Of a stretch of 64,000 nucleotides of DNA, positions 35,037 through 44,874 are shown in pieces. Below the pieces are notes generated by a model that was given only the letters and a program-made list of their open reading frames with translations, made no database searches and was not told the origin of the DNA. Where the stretch lies: positions 164,823 to 228,822 of the forward strand of contig SLTK01000007.1 in assembly GCA_004347695.1 (NCBI GenBank), given 5' to 3'. The position numbers were made by a program, and so were the translations under genes. This DNA is from Chloroflexota bacterium. GTDB lineage: Bacteria; Chloroflexota; Anaerolineae; Anaerolineales; Anaerolineaceae. Position 1 is the stretch's first letter. Each line of letters opens with the position of its first letter.

Positions 35037-35759
35037 ATGGCTGAAGTGAGCAAAGGAATTGCCGAGAAATGGGGGCTGGTGGTGGATCAGGACCGTTGCA
35101 CCGGTTGCAATGCCTGTGTGGTGGCCTGTTCGATGGAAAATAACGTCCCTTTTACCGGCGAAGACAATGTGGCTTTTGGCCGGGGAACCTACTGGATTTA
35201 CAACAAGCGCATGTGGGAGGGGACTTACCCCGAAGTGGCGCCTGCCTTCCAGCCGGTGATGTGCCAGCAGTGCGGCAGCGCTCCTTGTGAGCCAGTCTGT
35301 CCCACGTTTGCCGCGGTGCACAGCGAGGAAGAACAGATCAATTTGCAAATTTACAACCGCTGCATTGGTACGCGGTATTGCGCCAACAACTGCCCCTACC
35401 ATGCCCGCCAGTTCAACTTCGAGGATCCCAACATCCCCGAACCGATGAATTCATACCTGAACCCGGATGTAACCGTCCGGCGGCGCGGCGTGATGGAAAA
35501 ATGCACATTCTGCGTGCAGCGCATCGTGGCTGGCCGGCAAACTGCCTCTGCCGAAGATCGCCCGCTGCGCGACGGCGAAGTGACGCCGGCCTGTGTGGCA
35601 GCCTGCCCATCCGACGCCCTGGTGTTCGGGGATCTGTCCGACCCCAACAGCCGGGTCAGCCAAATGGCGCAGAACGAACGCCAGTACAAGCTCATGGATG
35701 AACTCGGTACCAGGCCAAAGGTTACCTATCTCAAGGGAGGTGGACGCAATGGCGGCTGA
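35037..35759 (+). CDS. actB: Alternative complex III ActB, iron-sulfur part
   Basis: A 240-residue four-cluster ferredoxin-like protein of the NrfC/DmsB type. The cysteine groups are CTGCNACVVAC, CQQCGSAPCEPVC, CIGTRYCANNC and CTFC...CVAAC, enough for four clusters that carry electrons from the quinol site towards ActA. It has no signal of its own and probably travels with the Tat-exported large part. It overlaps actC by 11 nt. ATG lies behind AAAAGGAG. Confidence 0.93.
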   Translation: MAEVSKGIAEKWGLVVDQDRCTGCNACVVACSMENNVPFTGEDNVAFGRGTYWIYNKRMWEGTYPEVAPAFQPVMCQQCGSAPCEPVCPTFAAVHSEEEQINLQIYNRCIGTRYCANNCPYHARQFNFEDPNIPEPMNSYLNPDVTVRRRGVMEKCTFCVQRIVAGRQTASAEDRPLRDGEVTPACVAACPSDALVFGDLSDPNSRVSQMAQNERQYKLMDELGTRPKVTYLKGGGRNGG

Positions 35760-37188
35760 GACGAAACTTTTTGGCAAACTGAAAACCAGCGAGCAGGAGC
35801 ATGAAGATCCCAAAGAACAGCTCATGTTCGATCCTCGCCCGCGCGAGGAGTTGAACCGCATGGTGATGGAAATGATGACCACCACCACCCGGAAATTCTG
35901 GTTGTGGGCCATCGGTCTGGGTGCGGGGGTGGTCGTGCTGCTCTTTGGCGCCTGGGGTTACATGATCAGCACCGGCATGTGGGTTACCGGACTGCGCCGG
36001 CCCATCTACTGGGGCGTGTTCATCGTTACCTTTGTGTTTTGGATCGGCATCAGCCACGCCGGGACCTTTGTTTCGGCGATATTGCGGGTTTTCAAGTCGG
36101 AATTTCGCCGGCCGTTTACCCGGGCGGCTGAACTCATGACCACCTTCGGCCTGGCCGCCGGCGCGCTCTACCCGCTTATCCATCTGGGGCGCGTCTGGGT
36201 GTTTTATTTTATGGTGCCCTATCCTAACGCGCGCTGGCTTTGGCCTAACTTCCGTTCCCCGCTGGTATGGGACCTGCTGGCAATCACCACTTACCTGCTC
36301 AGCAGCACCATTTACCTGTACCTGCCGCTGGTGCCTGACCTGGCCATGGCGCGCGACCGCACAACCGGAATTCGCCACACCGCCTACAAAATCCTGGCGC
36401 TTGGCTGGCGCGGCACCGAAGCCGAATGGTTCCGCTTGAAAAAAGCCATTCAAATTTTCGCCTTTGCCATCATTCCGGTGATGTTCTCGGTGCACACCAT
36501 TGTGTCGTGGGATTTTGCCGTAAGCCAGGTAGCCGGGTGGCATTCCACCATATTCGGCCCCTACTTCATCATTGGCGCTATTCTTTCCGGTGTCTCGGCA
36601 GTGGTGACCATCCTCTATGTGCTGCGATCTTCGCTCAAGCACATGGATTACTTCCTGCGACCCGAGCATTTTGACGCTCTGGGCAAACTGATCCTGGTCT
36701 TTTCCATGTCATGGGCATACTTCTTCTTCAACGACTACCTGCTCGGCTGGTATGGCGGTGAGGCTGCAGTGCGCCAGATTCTGACGGTGCATGCCACCGG
36801 CCCGGCCGCCTGGGTATGGTACACCATGTTGATCTGTAATATTGTCATCCCCTGGCTGACGCTGTGGAACCGGAAAATCCGCCGCACCCCCTGGTTGATG
36901 TTCATCATCACCCTGCTGATCAACGTTGGGATGTACATGGAACGCTATACCATCATCCCCCTGACCCTCGGCCATCAGCGAACCCCCTTCGACTGGGGCG
37001 TTTACACACCCCAACCGATCGAAATCAGCATCGTCCTGGGTACTTTCTGCCTGTTCACCTTCCTCTACCTGATCATGTCGCGCTTGATTCCGCTGGTGCC
37101 GGTGTGGGAGGTGCAGGAAGGGCAGGTCGCCCATTCCCTGCGCAAAGTTGGCAAGGCAGAAGTGCCTTCCGTCACCGAGTTGGATTAA
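35749..37188 (+). CDS. actC: Alternative complex III ActC, NrfD-type quinol-binding membrane subunit
   Basis: A 479-residue NrfD/PsrC-family protein with about ten membrane helices. It should hold the quinol oxidation site facing the iron-sulfur subunit. Recognisable stretches are RRPIYWGVFIVTFVFWIGISHAGT, VIPVMFSVHTIVSWDFA and MYMERYTIIPLTL. ATG at 35749 follows GGGAGG inside the end of the iron-sulfur gene; the longer frame from 35593 runs entirely within it. A second NrfD-type subunit (ActF) is not present in the window. Confidence 0.93.
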   Translation: MAAETKLFGKLKTSEQEHEDPKEQLMFDPRPREELNRMVMEMMTTTTRKFWLWAIGLGAGVVVLLFGAWGYMISTGMWVTGLRRPIYWGVFIVTFVFWIGISHAGTFVSAILRVFKSEFRRPFTRAAELMTTFGLAAGALYPLIHLGRVWVFYFMVPYPNARWLWPNFRSPLVWDLLAITTYLLSSTIYLYLPLVPDLAMARDRTTGIRHTAYKILALGWRGTEAEWFRLKKAIQIFAFAIIPVMFSVHTIVSWDFAVSQVAGWHSTIFGPYFIIGAILSGVSAVVTILYVLRSSLKHMDYFLRPEHFDALGKLILVFSMSWAYFFFNDYLLGWYGGEAAVRQILTVHATGPAAWVWYTMLICNIVIPWLTLWNRKIRRTPWLMFIITLLINVGMYMERYTIIPLTLGHQRTPFDWGVYTPQPIEISIVLGTFCLFTFLYLIMSRLIPLVPVWEVQEGQVAHSLRKVGKAEVPSVTELD

Positions 37189-37202
37189 GAAAGGAGCGCA
37201 GC

Positions 37203-37742
37203 ATGTACACCAAAGTTGTCCACATGGCGCTTTTCAAGGAAGAACAGTTGGATCACGCCGCAGAATCCATTACCCGCCTGCGCTCACTGGGTATTTCAGA
37301 CAAGGACATTTCGGTGATATCCGGAATACCCTTCTCCGAGAAAATCCTCGACCGGCCGATGAATTGGACCAATGTCGGGCGCATCGGATTGGCGGGCGCG
37401 ATTCTTGGGTTTATCACTGCGCTGCTGCTTAATTTCGGCACGCCGTTTCTCTACCCGCTGCGGGTGGCGGATATGCCCATTTTCTTCCCCATCCCCACCT
37501 CGATCGTGGTCGCCTTCGAACTGATCATGCTGGGGCTGCTCATCAGCACCTTCATCGGGGTCTTCGTCGAGACCATTTCGCCTTCCTACGGCCCGCAGGG
37601 TTATCACCCAAAGGTCAGTGACGGGCATATCGCGATCCTCTTTAGCGGCCCAATGGATTTGGACCAGCAGTTCCATTCCACCTTTGCAGAATTAGGCGCG
37701 ACGCTGGAGCATGACGTCGAGGAGGAGAAGTTATGGCTATAG
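37203..37742 (+). CDS. actD: Alternative complex III ActD (DUF3341)
   Basis: A 179-residue protein with two membrane helices (about 60-80 and 95-120) and a cytoplasmic N-terminal domain (MYTKVVHMALFKEEQLDHA, HAAESITRLRSLG) typical of DUF3341/ActD. It is a structural subunit without cofactors. ATG at 37203 is behind AAAGGAG; the long frame from 36864 lies within actC. It overlaps actE by 10 nt. Confidence 0.9.
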   Translation: MYTKVVHMALFKEEQLDHAAESITRLRSLGISDKDISVISGIPFSEKILDRPMNWTNVGRIGLAGAILGFITALLLNFGTPFLYPLRVADMPIFFPIPTSIVVAFELIMLGLLISTFIGVFVETISPSYGPQGYHPKVSDGHIAILFSGPMDLDQQFHSTFAELGATLEHDVEEEKLWL

Positions 37743-38257
37743 TAAAACGCCTGATCATTGTTCTGGCCATCCTGGCCAGCCCGCTGGTGGTGGGGCTGCT
37801 CTTCACGTACGATGTGATCAAAATCGACTGGATCAGCTTCATGGAAATTCAACCGGACTACCGGCCAATGGAGGATCCACTGCCCTTACCGGCGCGTTCC
37901 ATCCCCATTCAAGGCGCAGCCTACATTCGCGAACTGGGTGTTCCGGTCAACCCGGTTTCGGCCGATGAATCCTCACTGGAGCGCGGCAAAGCTTCTTATG
38001 ATACCGCTTGTGCGTTATGCCACGGACCAACAGGCGGCGGTGACGGCGCTTTCGCTGGCTTTTTAGCCAAATTCCCGCCGGCCAACCTGGTCAAACCGGA
38101 TGCAAATGCCCGTTCGATTTCAGACGGGGCGATTTTCATGACCATCACCGACGGCATCGAGGGACGCATGCCGCCGCTGCGCGACAACCTGCCGACCGCC
38201 GAAATGCGCTGGGATGTGGTCAATTACGTGCGGTTCTTGCAATCCAGCGCGCAGTAA
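37733..38257 (+). CDS. actE: Alternative complex III ActE, monoheme cytochrome c
   Basis: A 174-residue cytochrome with one N-terminal membrane helix (about 5-28) and one haem site CALCH (Cys93-His97) followed by GPTGGGDG. A methionine ligand is likely in GRMPPLRDN. It forms the second haem subunit of the complex. It is the last gene of the operon and is followed after 3 bp by a perfect 30-bp palindrome. Confidence 0.92.
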   Translation: MAIVKRLIIVLAILASPLVVGLLFTYDVIKIDWISFMEIQPDYRPMEDPLPLPARSIPIQGAAYIRELGVPVNPVSADESSLERGKASYDTACALCHGPTGGGDGAFAGFLAKFPPANLVKPDANARSISDGAIFMTITDGIEGRMPPLRDNLPTAEMRWDVVNYVRFLQSSAQ

Positions 38258-38260
38258 GTA

Positions 38261-38290
38261 AGTAGGGGCGGCTCGCGAGCCGCCCCTACT
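38261..38290. repeat. Perfect 30-bp palindrome, GTAG-footed REP type
   Basis: Arms AGTAGGGGCGGCTCG and its exact complement abut without a loop. The GTAG/CTAC feet and GC-rich stem match the REP-like family in this window. It lies 3 bp after actE and could also protect the operon's 3' end. No U-run follows. Confidence 0.75.
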
Positions 38291-38315
38291 GTTTAGACAG
38301 CTCCGTTGAGAAGAT

Positions 38316-38579
38316 GAAACGCTTTCCAGGGATGGCGGGCGTTTGTTGTTGCCCGGACAGATTGTTAAGGTGCGGAGAGGAAAAAGGGTATTCGTTTCAA
38401 GAAACGAATAATAACGGATAGGCGATTTTAAGGTTATTTTACCTATATGCGGCGTGGTTCAGGTAAAGGGCCGGCACCGCTGGGGGTCTTGCTTATTCGT
38501 ATTCGTTTTGAAAAAAAATTAGAAACGAATAGTCGGTGGAAAATATAGTTATTATGTTCTATTATAACATGGATGTCAA
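38316..38579 (-). repeat. 260-bp interspersed repeat, copy 2 (inverted relative to copy 1)
   Basis: Reverse-complement homologue of 672-933. Conserved on the minus strand are the extended -10 (TGTTATAAT, about 38568-38560), hairpin TATTCGTTTT/GAAACGAATA arms (38500-38509 and 38522-38531), the CCTTAAAATCGCC block, a tight inverted repeat ATTCGTTTC/GAAACGAAT (38390-38398 and 38401-38409), and the AAACGC...GCGTTTC end. The open frame of copy 1 is broken by stops here. Confidence 0.7.
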
Positions 38580-39232
38580 GAGGGGAAAGGAAATAAAAAC
38601 TAATTGTGTTACTGTATGGAAGTGGTGGCAAGCGCAGTCAGAGGGGTATGCACAGCCCGCCAGGGGTCACCGCCAGGATGCTTTCAACCGGGTAGAGGCG
38701 AGGCGCAACGAGCCAGGCCGGGTCACCATCGTACCCTGGGCGTTGTTTGGTGCGCATCGCACAAGGTCCCGTGGACAGCGTCCTGCGGAATGCGCACCCT
38801 ATCACAATTATGTGCATGTGGACAAAGGTCCATGGGCAAAGGCCAGCAAAAGAGCACCATGCTGCTGCTACCGTAGAGGTAAATAAGAGCGCGGGATTAA
38901 ATGATGTCGGGTTTCGCTGGCCTAATTTGTGATTTACGGATTTTTATTATCCGCTCAACCCGACCTACGAATCTCGCCTCAAGCTACTGTGCCGTAAATT
39001 AATCCCCATGCCCGGCGCGTGAACAAAATCCGGGTTCCGTGAGTGGGCCGCGATAGTTTCCCTGCCTGCCCGCTTTTGGGACAGCCCAGGCTAGGTGAGC
39101 GGCCCATATTATTTTTCTTCCTGCGAGCATCACACCAAACCCAACCCTCACCTTACCTCTCCCTAAAAGGGAGAGGAATTCAAATTGCATCGCATCGTAT
39201 TCAGCAATAAAATGCGCATGCACGCTCCCGTA
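38580..39232. other. Intergenic region with further palindromes
   Basis: No gene is supported; frames on both strands are short and protein-unlike. Two more repeat-like structures are present: arms GTCGGGTT (about 38907) and AACCCGAC (about 38959), and a hairpin CCTCTCCCT-AAA-AGGGAGAGG at 39156-39176. Both look like generic intergenic palindromes. Confidence 0.5.
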
Positions 39233-39241
39233 TGCTATAAT
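39233..39241 (+). promoter_or_regulatory. Extended -10 element of secA
   Basis: TG-C-TATAAT ends 23 bp before the secA ATG at 39265. No clear -35 is seen; extended -10 promoters often lack one. GAAAGGG at 39251-39257 is the ribosome-binding site. Confidence 0.6.
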
Positions 39242-39264
39242 TTTTCCCCGGAAAGGGTACTTTT

Positions 39265-42200
39265 ATGCTGCAAAAATTTGTGAAAATTCTGGGTGGCGAC
39301 CCCAATAAACGTGAAATCGAACGCCTCACCGCCCGCGCCGAGGAAATCAACGCCCTCGAACTTGAGTTCGAAAAACTCACCGACGCTGAACTGAGAAATA
39401 AAACGGACGAGTTCCGCGCCCGTCTGGCGGAAGGCGAAACTCTCGACGATCTGCTCGATGAAGCCTTTGCCGCGGTTCGAGAAGCCAGCAAGCGCACCAT
39501 TGGGCTCAGGCATTACGAAGTCCAGCTTATCGGCGGCATGGCCTTGAACGAGGGCACGATCGCTGAAATGCGCACCGGCGAGGGGAAAACCCTGGTCGCC
39601 ACCCTGCCGCTCTACCTAAACGCCCTCACCGGCCGCGGCGTGCACCTGGTGACCGTTAACGACTACCTGGCGCGCCGCGACGCCCGCTGGATGGCGCCGG
39701 TTTACCATTTATTGGGTTTATCCGTCGGCGTGCTGCAAATGGCAGCCCGCACTGAAAACGGCCGCAAAGCCTTCATCGTGGATCTGGAAAAAACCTCTCC
39801 GTTCGAAGACCAGCATCAACTCCGGTTGGTTGACCGCTTCGAGGCCTATCAGGCGGATATCACCTACGGCACCAACAGCGAATTTGGCTTCGACTATTTG
39901 CGCGACAACCTCACGAACCGCTTGCAGGACCGCTCACAGCGCGGCCATTATTATGCCATTGTGGATGAGGTGGATAACATTCTGATCGATGAAGCGCGTA
40001 CCCCGCTGATTATTTCCGGGCCGGCTTCAGATGACACGGAATGGTATGTAAAAATGGCGCAGGTGGTACGCGCGCTCAATCCGGAAGATTATGAAATCAA
40101 CGAACGCGACCGCACGGTTACCTTGACTGAAATCGGGCAGGCGCATGTGGAAGAAATGCTCGATATGTCGCTTGGCGACCCGGAGAGACCGGAGGACATA
40201 GCGCCAGAGCAGGCGCGCGTTCTGGGTCACCTGGAACAAGCACTTAAGGCGCAATTCCTGTTCAGGCGCAATAAAGACTATCTGGTTCAAACCGGCAAGG
40301 TGGTTATTGTCGACGAGTTTACCGGCCGCTTAATGCCCGGGCGGCGCTGGTCGGAAGGCCTGCACCAGGCAGTTGAAGCCAAAGAAGGCGTAAAGGTCGA
40401 GCCGGAGAACGTTACCTACGCCACCATCACCATTCAGAATTATTTCCGCATGTACGAAAAACTGGCCGGCATGACCGGTACTGCGCTGACCGAGGCGGAA
40501 GAGTTCCACAAGATTTATAAACTAAACGTCCTGCCCATTCCCACCAACCTGGAATACAACGCCATTCGGCCAAACCCGACGATTAAAGAAGTCAACGACA
40601 AGGATGAGCAGGGCTACAAATACACTTACTATGCACGCAGGGACGGTAATGACCTGACGCCGGTGTTCTGGAAACGCAAGGACTACCCGGATGTGATCTA
40701 CCGCACCGAAGAAGCAAAAATCCGCTCCATTACTCAGGAAATCATCCGCTATAACGTGATTGGCCGACCGCAGTTGGTTGGAACCACCTCGGTGGAGCAC
40801 TCCGACCGCCTTTCCCTGCGCCTGCAGCCCGAATTACTGCGCCGGCTGACCCAGGCCATGTTGATTCGCGATGCCTGGTTGAAGAAAAACAACCGCCAGG
40901 AAAGTGAAATTGCCATCCCGGAACTGCAATGGCTTTACCGGCCGCTGCCTGACCTTAACGCCGGCGAAATGCGCCAGTTTGCCCGCACCGTGGGTATGAA
41001 TTCGATCAGCCCGGAAGATCCCGGCAATCTGGAGCGACTGCTGGCGTTGCTGGATCTTGCGCCGGCCGATGCGCCGCGTCTGGTCAAGGTGCTGCAGGGC
41101 GGGGTCGATCATAAAGTATTGAATGCGCGCAAGCACGATGAGGAATCGCAGATCATTGCCGGGGCAGGCGCGTTTGGCGCCGTGACGATTGCCACCAATA
41201 TGGCCGGCCGCGGGGTCGATATTAAATTGGGCGGCATGTTGAACGACGAGTGGGTCAATGCGGTCATTCGCGTGCTCAATCAGCCTGGCATGGACCCCTA
41301 TGAAATGACCAATCCAGAACGCCGCCAGGCTCTGCGCCGGATGACCGAGGAAGATTACGGCATCTATGCAGAGGATGTTCATGCCTTCCTGCAATACATG
41401 GATGAGATGGACAAAGTGCATGAGCTGGGCGGTTTGCATGTCATCGGCTCGGAACGGCATGAAGCTCGCCGTATCGATAACCAGTTGCGCGGTCGTGCCG
41501 CGCGGCAAGGCGATCCCGGTTCTTCCCGCTTCTACCTGTCGCTGGAAGATGATTTGATGCGCCTGTTCGGCGGAGATCAGGTCGAAGGACTATTGGCGCG
41601 GCTAAAAATCGACGAAAGCCTGCCCATCGAAAATGGCCTGGTTGCGCGTCTGGTCGAACAGTCGCAGACGCGGGTAGAAGGTTCCAATTTTGATGTCCGC
41701 AAGCACCTGCTGGAATACGATGATGTACTCAACATGCAGCGCAAGCGTATTTACGAGCAGCGCGACCGCGTGTTCACCAAGGAAAGCCTCAGCGAAGATG
41801 TAGATGACATGCTGCGCAGCGAGCTGCACAGCCGCGTCGCCGCCGTCGCCGGTGATGAAGAAGGTCCCTGGAAGCTGCTGGCTTTCCTTGAAGAAACCCA
41901 GCCCCCCATGGACGGCGAGGGCGTTGTTTACCCTTCCTTCACCCAGAGATTATTGATCGACGATCTAAAAAACAACCTGGCAGAGCCGACTGTGAACGCC
42001 AGTCTGCTGCGTAACGCCCTGCTTAAGCTGGCAGCGGATTCACTCGAAGCGGAACGACAGCACCTGATGAAATCGGCCGAGACATTGCTGCAGCGCACCG
42101 AAGAAACGATTGAACAGGCCCGACTGGAGCGGTTCGAAACGTTGGACACCTTCTTTCAGGGGCTTCCTGATCGTGTTGAAGAAGCCGGCGGCAGCCTGCG

Positions 42201-43326
42201 CGCGCAGGAGGTGCTCGACGAACTTTCGGGATTGGTTCGCATTCCATTGCGGCTTTCACCTGACGAAATGCGCCGCCTCGCTTCCGGCGATGACAGCGTC
42301 AGCGATAGCCTGCGCGAACAGGTTGATACGCTCATCGTTCAGCTTAACCTGGTGCGTCTGATCGGCACGCTGCAACGCCGCGTGGATGATCTGGACCTGA
42401 AGCCGGCCCAATTCCAGGGGATGGAATGGCAGGATATCGCCAACCAGGTGTTGAATCAACTGGACGCCACCCTCGCCCGCCGCACCGATCAACTGGCAGC
42501 GCCAGGCGCGGCAATCGACCGCGATCTGGAGGCTGCCTTCGAGAAAACCGGAGACGGCCTGATCGACCTGGAGCAGAACCTGCACGCCCTGATGGGTTTG
42601 CTGGCGGTGATGGCGCAGGGCACAAAAGTCAGCTTTGACCGGCGTACCCACCGCCGCGGCCAGCAGCGCATCATCCGGTTGACCTATTTCTTCCATGCCG
42701 CTCATTTGATCGATGATCGCGAGCCTGGCGAATTGGAAGCGTACATTTTGGAGCACTTGCAGGGTGCTCAGGTCGCACAGCAACAGCTCTGGGGTCGGTT
42801 CGAGTTCGCACGTCTGGCGCAATCCGAGGTTACTTTGTCACAGTTGGATGCACGCGTGCAAGACCAGTTGGCTGATGAATTGGGCGCCGAGCGTTACGCA
42901 GAGGCCGCCAGCTTGAATCTTAAAGACCTGGCGCCGGAAGAAATCAGCAAGGTGGTGGGAGTGCTTGGCAGGCGGTTGCAAAATGAAATTTATCGCGAAG
43001 TGCTCTTGAGCGTCATTTCCAACTTATGGGTCGATTACCTGACCCGCGTGGACGCGCTGCGCGTCTCGATTGGACTGGAAGCCTTTGCCCAGCGCGACCC
43101 GCTGGTGCAGTACAAGGGCAAAGCCTCAGAAATGTTCCAAACCCTGCTGGCTGAAATTCGCAGCGGGGTGGTCGGTCGCATGCTGACGTACCAACCCAGC
43201 CGGCGATCCACTGCCAGCGTGGACAAGGACAAACCGGCCGCAGAGACGCCCCTGGCTGCCCCGGCAGCGGGATCGGACAATGGCGACTCGCGCGCAGATC
43301 GTAAAAAGAAACGGCGCAGACATTAG
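39265..43326 (+). CDS. secA: Preprotein translocase motor SecA, unusually long form
   Basis: The ATPase that drives the Sec channel. Core motifs are intact: Walker [10 protein letters not shown] (102-110), [16 protein letters not shown] (233-248), AGMTGTA (401-407), [10 protein letters not shown] (644-653) and [16 protein letters not shown] (737-752). The helical scaffold ends with [11 protein letters not shown]...[14 protein letters not shown] (about 1256-1287). Its 1353 residues compare with about 840-900 in most bacteria. The extra length includes about 100 residues inside the second ATPase domain (about 518-614) and several hundred helical residues around 900-1245. The usual C-terminal zinc motif is absent; a basic tail KKKRRRH replaces it. 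Confidence 0.95.
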   Translation: MLQKFVKILGGDPNKREIERLTARAEEINALELEFEKLTDAELRNKTDEFRARLAEGETLDDLLDEAFAAVREASKRTIGLRHYEVQLIGGMALNEGTIAEMRTGEGKTLVATLPLYLNALTGRGVHLVTVNDYLARRDARWMAPVYHLLGLSVGVLQMAARTENGRKAFIVDLEKTSPFEDQHQLRLVDRFEAYQADITYGTNSEFGFDYLRDNLTNRLQDRSQRGHYYAIVDEVDNILIDEARTPLIISGPASDDTEWYVKMAQVVRALNPEDYEINERDRTVTLTEIGQAHVEEMLDMSLGDPERPEDIAPEQARVLGHLEQALKAQFLFRRNKDYLVQTGKVVIVDEFTGRLMPGRRWSEGLHQAVEAKEGVKVEPENVTYATITIQNYFRMYEKLAGMTGTALTEAEEFHKIYKLNVLPIPTNLEYNAIRPNPTIKEVNDKDEQGYKYTYYARRDGNDLTPVFWKRKDYPDVIYRTEEAKIRSITQEIIRYNVIGRPQLVGTTSVEHSDRLSLRLQPELLRRLTQAMLIRDAWLKKNNRQESEIAIPELQWLYRPLPDLNAGEMRQFARTVGMNSISPEDPGNLERLLALLDLAPADAPRLVKVLQGGVDHKVLNARKHDEESQIIAGAGAFGAVTIATNMAGRGVDIKLGGMLNDEWVNAVIRVLNQPGMDPYEMTNPERRQALRRMTEEDYGIYAEDVHAFLQYMDEMDKVHELGGLHVIGSERHEARRIDNQLRGRAARQGDPGSSRFYLSLEDDLMRLFGGDQVEGLLARLKIDESLPIENGLVARLVEQSQTRVEGSNFDVRKHLLEYDDVLNMQRKRIYEQRDRVFTKESLSEDVDDMLRSELHSRVAAVAGDEEGPWKLLAFLEETQPPMDGEGVVYPSFTQRLLIDDLKNNLAEPTVNASLLRNALLKLAADSLEAERQHLMKSAETLLQRTEETIEQARLERFETLDTFFQGLPDRVEEAGGSLRAQEVLDELSGLVRIPLRLSPDEMRRLASGDDSVSDSLREQVDTLIVQLNLVRLIGTLQRRVDDLDLKPAQFQGMEWQDIANQVLNQLDATLARRTDQLAAPGAAIDRDLEAAFEKTGDGLIDLEQNLHALMGLLAVMAQGTKVSFDRRTHRRGQQRIIRLTYFFHAAHLIDDREPGELEAYILEHLQGAQVAQQQLWGRFEFARLAQSEVTLSQLDARVQDQLADELGAERYAEAASLNLKDLAPEEISKVVGVLGRRLQNEIYREVLLSVISNLWVDYLTRVDALRVSIGLEAFAQRDPLVQYKGKASEMFQTLLAEIRSGVVGRMLTYQPSRRSTASVDKDKPAAETPLAAPAAGSDNGDSRADRKKKRRRH

Positions 43327-43447
43327 GGCTTTTCAGACATAAAAGATCGTTTATAAAAGTAATACAACTTTGCCTGGCTGCCAGTATTGTCGGTATTCTC
43401 TAGACATTAATCAGGTATAATGGTATGGCTTGTCTACCCTTAACCGG

Positions 43448-43476
43448 TTGTCAAGTCGTACCTTCACCCTTATAAT
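43448..43476 (+). promoter_or_regulatory. Promoter of rpsA
   Basis: TTGTCA (43448-43453) and TATAAT (43471-43476) are 17 bp apart. Transcription would begin near 43483, about 30 bp before the S1 ATG. A further TATAAT occurs at 43416-43421 without a good -35. Confidence 0.75.
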
Positions 43477-43513
43477 GGGTGGATATCTTTTCACCATTGG
43501 AGTACTACATAGC

Positions 43514-44800
43514 ATGGACCAGAATGACGCCCAACTCGAGCAGGGGGCAGCGCCCGAGAACGACCAGGTAGAGAATAATTTTGCTTCTTTGCTGGAACAG
43601 GAAGAAAGCAACATCGATTTCCCCAAGCAGGGTGAAATCCGCACCGGTATGATCGCCAGCATCTCACCTGGACAAATTCTTGTGAGCGTGGGGACGAAAT
43701 CCGAGGGTATCATCAGTGGGCGAGAATACGAAGCAATTCCTGCCGATGAGTTAGCCGAAATAAAGGTCGGCCAGGAAGTACCCGTTTTTGTGATCAACCC
43801 CGAAGATTCCAGCGGGAATGTTGTCCTTTCCTACGTTCGCGCACGCGAGGAAATGAGCTGGAAAGATGCCGACACGCTGATGGAATCGAAAGAAAATTTC
43901 CACAGCAAGATTATTGGCTACAACAAAGGTGGTTTGATCGTTCCGGTGGGCGGCCTGCGCGGGTTCGTGCCCGCTTCGCAGGTCAGCCTGTCGCGCCGCG
44001 CCGCCATGACCGGCGACACCCCTGAAGCGCGCTGGAGCAAGATGATCGGCGAGGAAATCGACGTTTGCGTGATCGAAGTGGACCGCGAACGCCGCCGCCT
44101 GATCCTTTCCGAGCGCCAGGCCAGCACCGAAACCCGCGAATCCATCAAAGAACGCGTCATCGATGAACTGCATGAAGGCGAAATCCGCTCCGGTCGGGTC
44201 ACCAGCCTGGCTGAGTTTGGCGCTTTCGTCAACATTAGCGGCGCAGATGGACTGGTGCATCTCTCCGAAATCTCCTGGGACCGCATTCAGCATCCCAGCG
44301 AAGTGCTAAAAGTCGGGCAGGACGTGAAAGTCAAGGTCATTTCGATCGATCGCGACAAGAAACGCATCGGCCTGTCCATTCGCCAGCTTCTGGAGGATCC
44401 GTGGAGCCATAAGGCTGCCAAGTACCAGGTCGGTCAGTTGATCGAAGGTACCATCACCCGGCTTACCAAGTTCGGCGCCTTTGCCCGCATCGAAGACGAC
44501 ATCGAAGGCTTGATCCACATCTCCGAAATTCATGATAAGCGCATCGAGCACCCCAAAGAAGTGCTCAAAGAAGGCGACGTTGTCACGCTTCGCGTGATTA
44601 AGGTCGATCCCGATAATCACCGCATCGGCTTGAGCCTGCGCCGCGTCGAATCAATGGCCTACGCAGATATGGACTGGGAATCGCTCGAAGGCGTTCTGGA
44701 AGAAAATGATGTGCCCGCCGCTGAAGCACCTTCAGTTGATGGCGACGAGCCAGCCACCCTTGAGGAACCCCCGACTGAGTCTGATTCAGAAACCAAGTAA
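43514..44800 (+). CDS. rpsA: 30S ribosomal protein S1, four-domain form
   Basis: A 428-residue RNA-binding protein with four S1 domains at about 41-105, 125-200, 218-286 and 303-373. The last two carry the typical FGAFV...GLVHLSEI and FGAFAR...GLIHISEI motifs. Six domains are usual in Gram-negative bacteria; four fits Gram-positive and Chloroflexota-type S1. An acidic N-terminus and an acidic tail flank the domains. ATG at 43514 is chosen because it follows the promoter and a GGAG; the longer frame begins upstream of the promoter -10. It has its own promoter and terminator. Confidence 0.92.
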   Translation: MDQNDAQLEQGAAPENDQVENNFASLLEQEESNIDFPKQGEIRTGMIASISPGQILVSVGTKSEGIISGREYEAIPADELAEIKVGQEVPVFVINPEDSSGNVVLSYVRAREEMSWKDADTLMESKENFHSKIIGYNKGGLIVPVGGLRGFVPASQVSLSRRAAMTGDTPEARWSKMIGEEIDVCVIEVDRERRRLILSERQASTETRESIKERVIDELHEGEIRSGRVTSLAEFGAFVNISGADGLVHLSEISWDRIQHPSEVLKVGQDVKVKVISIDRDKKRIGLSIRQLLEDPWSHKAAKYQVGQLIEGTITRLTKFGAFARIEDDIEGLIHISEIHDKRIEHPKEVLKEGDVVTLRVIKVDPDNHRIGLSLRRVESMAYADMDWESLEGVLEENDVPAAEAPSVDGDEPATLEEPPTESDSETK

Positions 44801-44824
44801 TTCGATCTTCAATACGGAATAAAC

Positions 44825-44853
44825 AAAGCGCACCGTACGGGTGCGTTTTGTTT
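44825..44853 (+). terminator. Rho-independent terminator of rpsA
   Basis: Stem AAAGCGCACC/GGTGCGTTTT with a 5-nt loop, followed by TTTTGTTT, starting 25 bp after the S1 stop. It ends 22 bp before the M19 peptidase ATG. Confidence 0.85.
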
Positions 44854-44874
44854 CACCTCACTTTTGAACCCTTT

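Noticed and set aside
35593-35748. Longer N-terminus for ActC
   Set aside because: The extra 52 codons are a second frame within the iron-sulfur gene, and a good ribosome-binding site precedes 35749.
38580-39230. Degraded gene or pseudogene in the gap before secA
   Set aside because: No frame on either strand gives a recognisable protein fragment; the visible structure is palindromic repeats.
44848-44874. Earlier TTG start for the M19 dipeptidase
   Set aside because: It lies inside the rpsA terminator; the ATG at 44875 begins directly at the conserved Zn motif.
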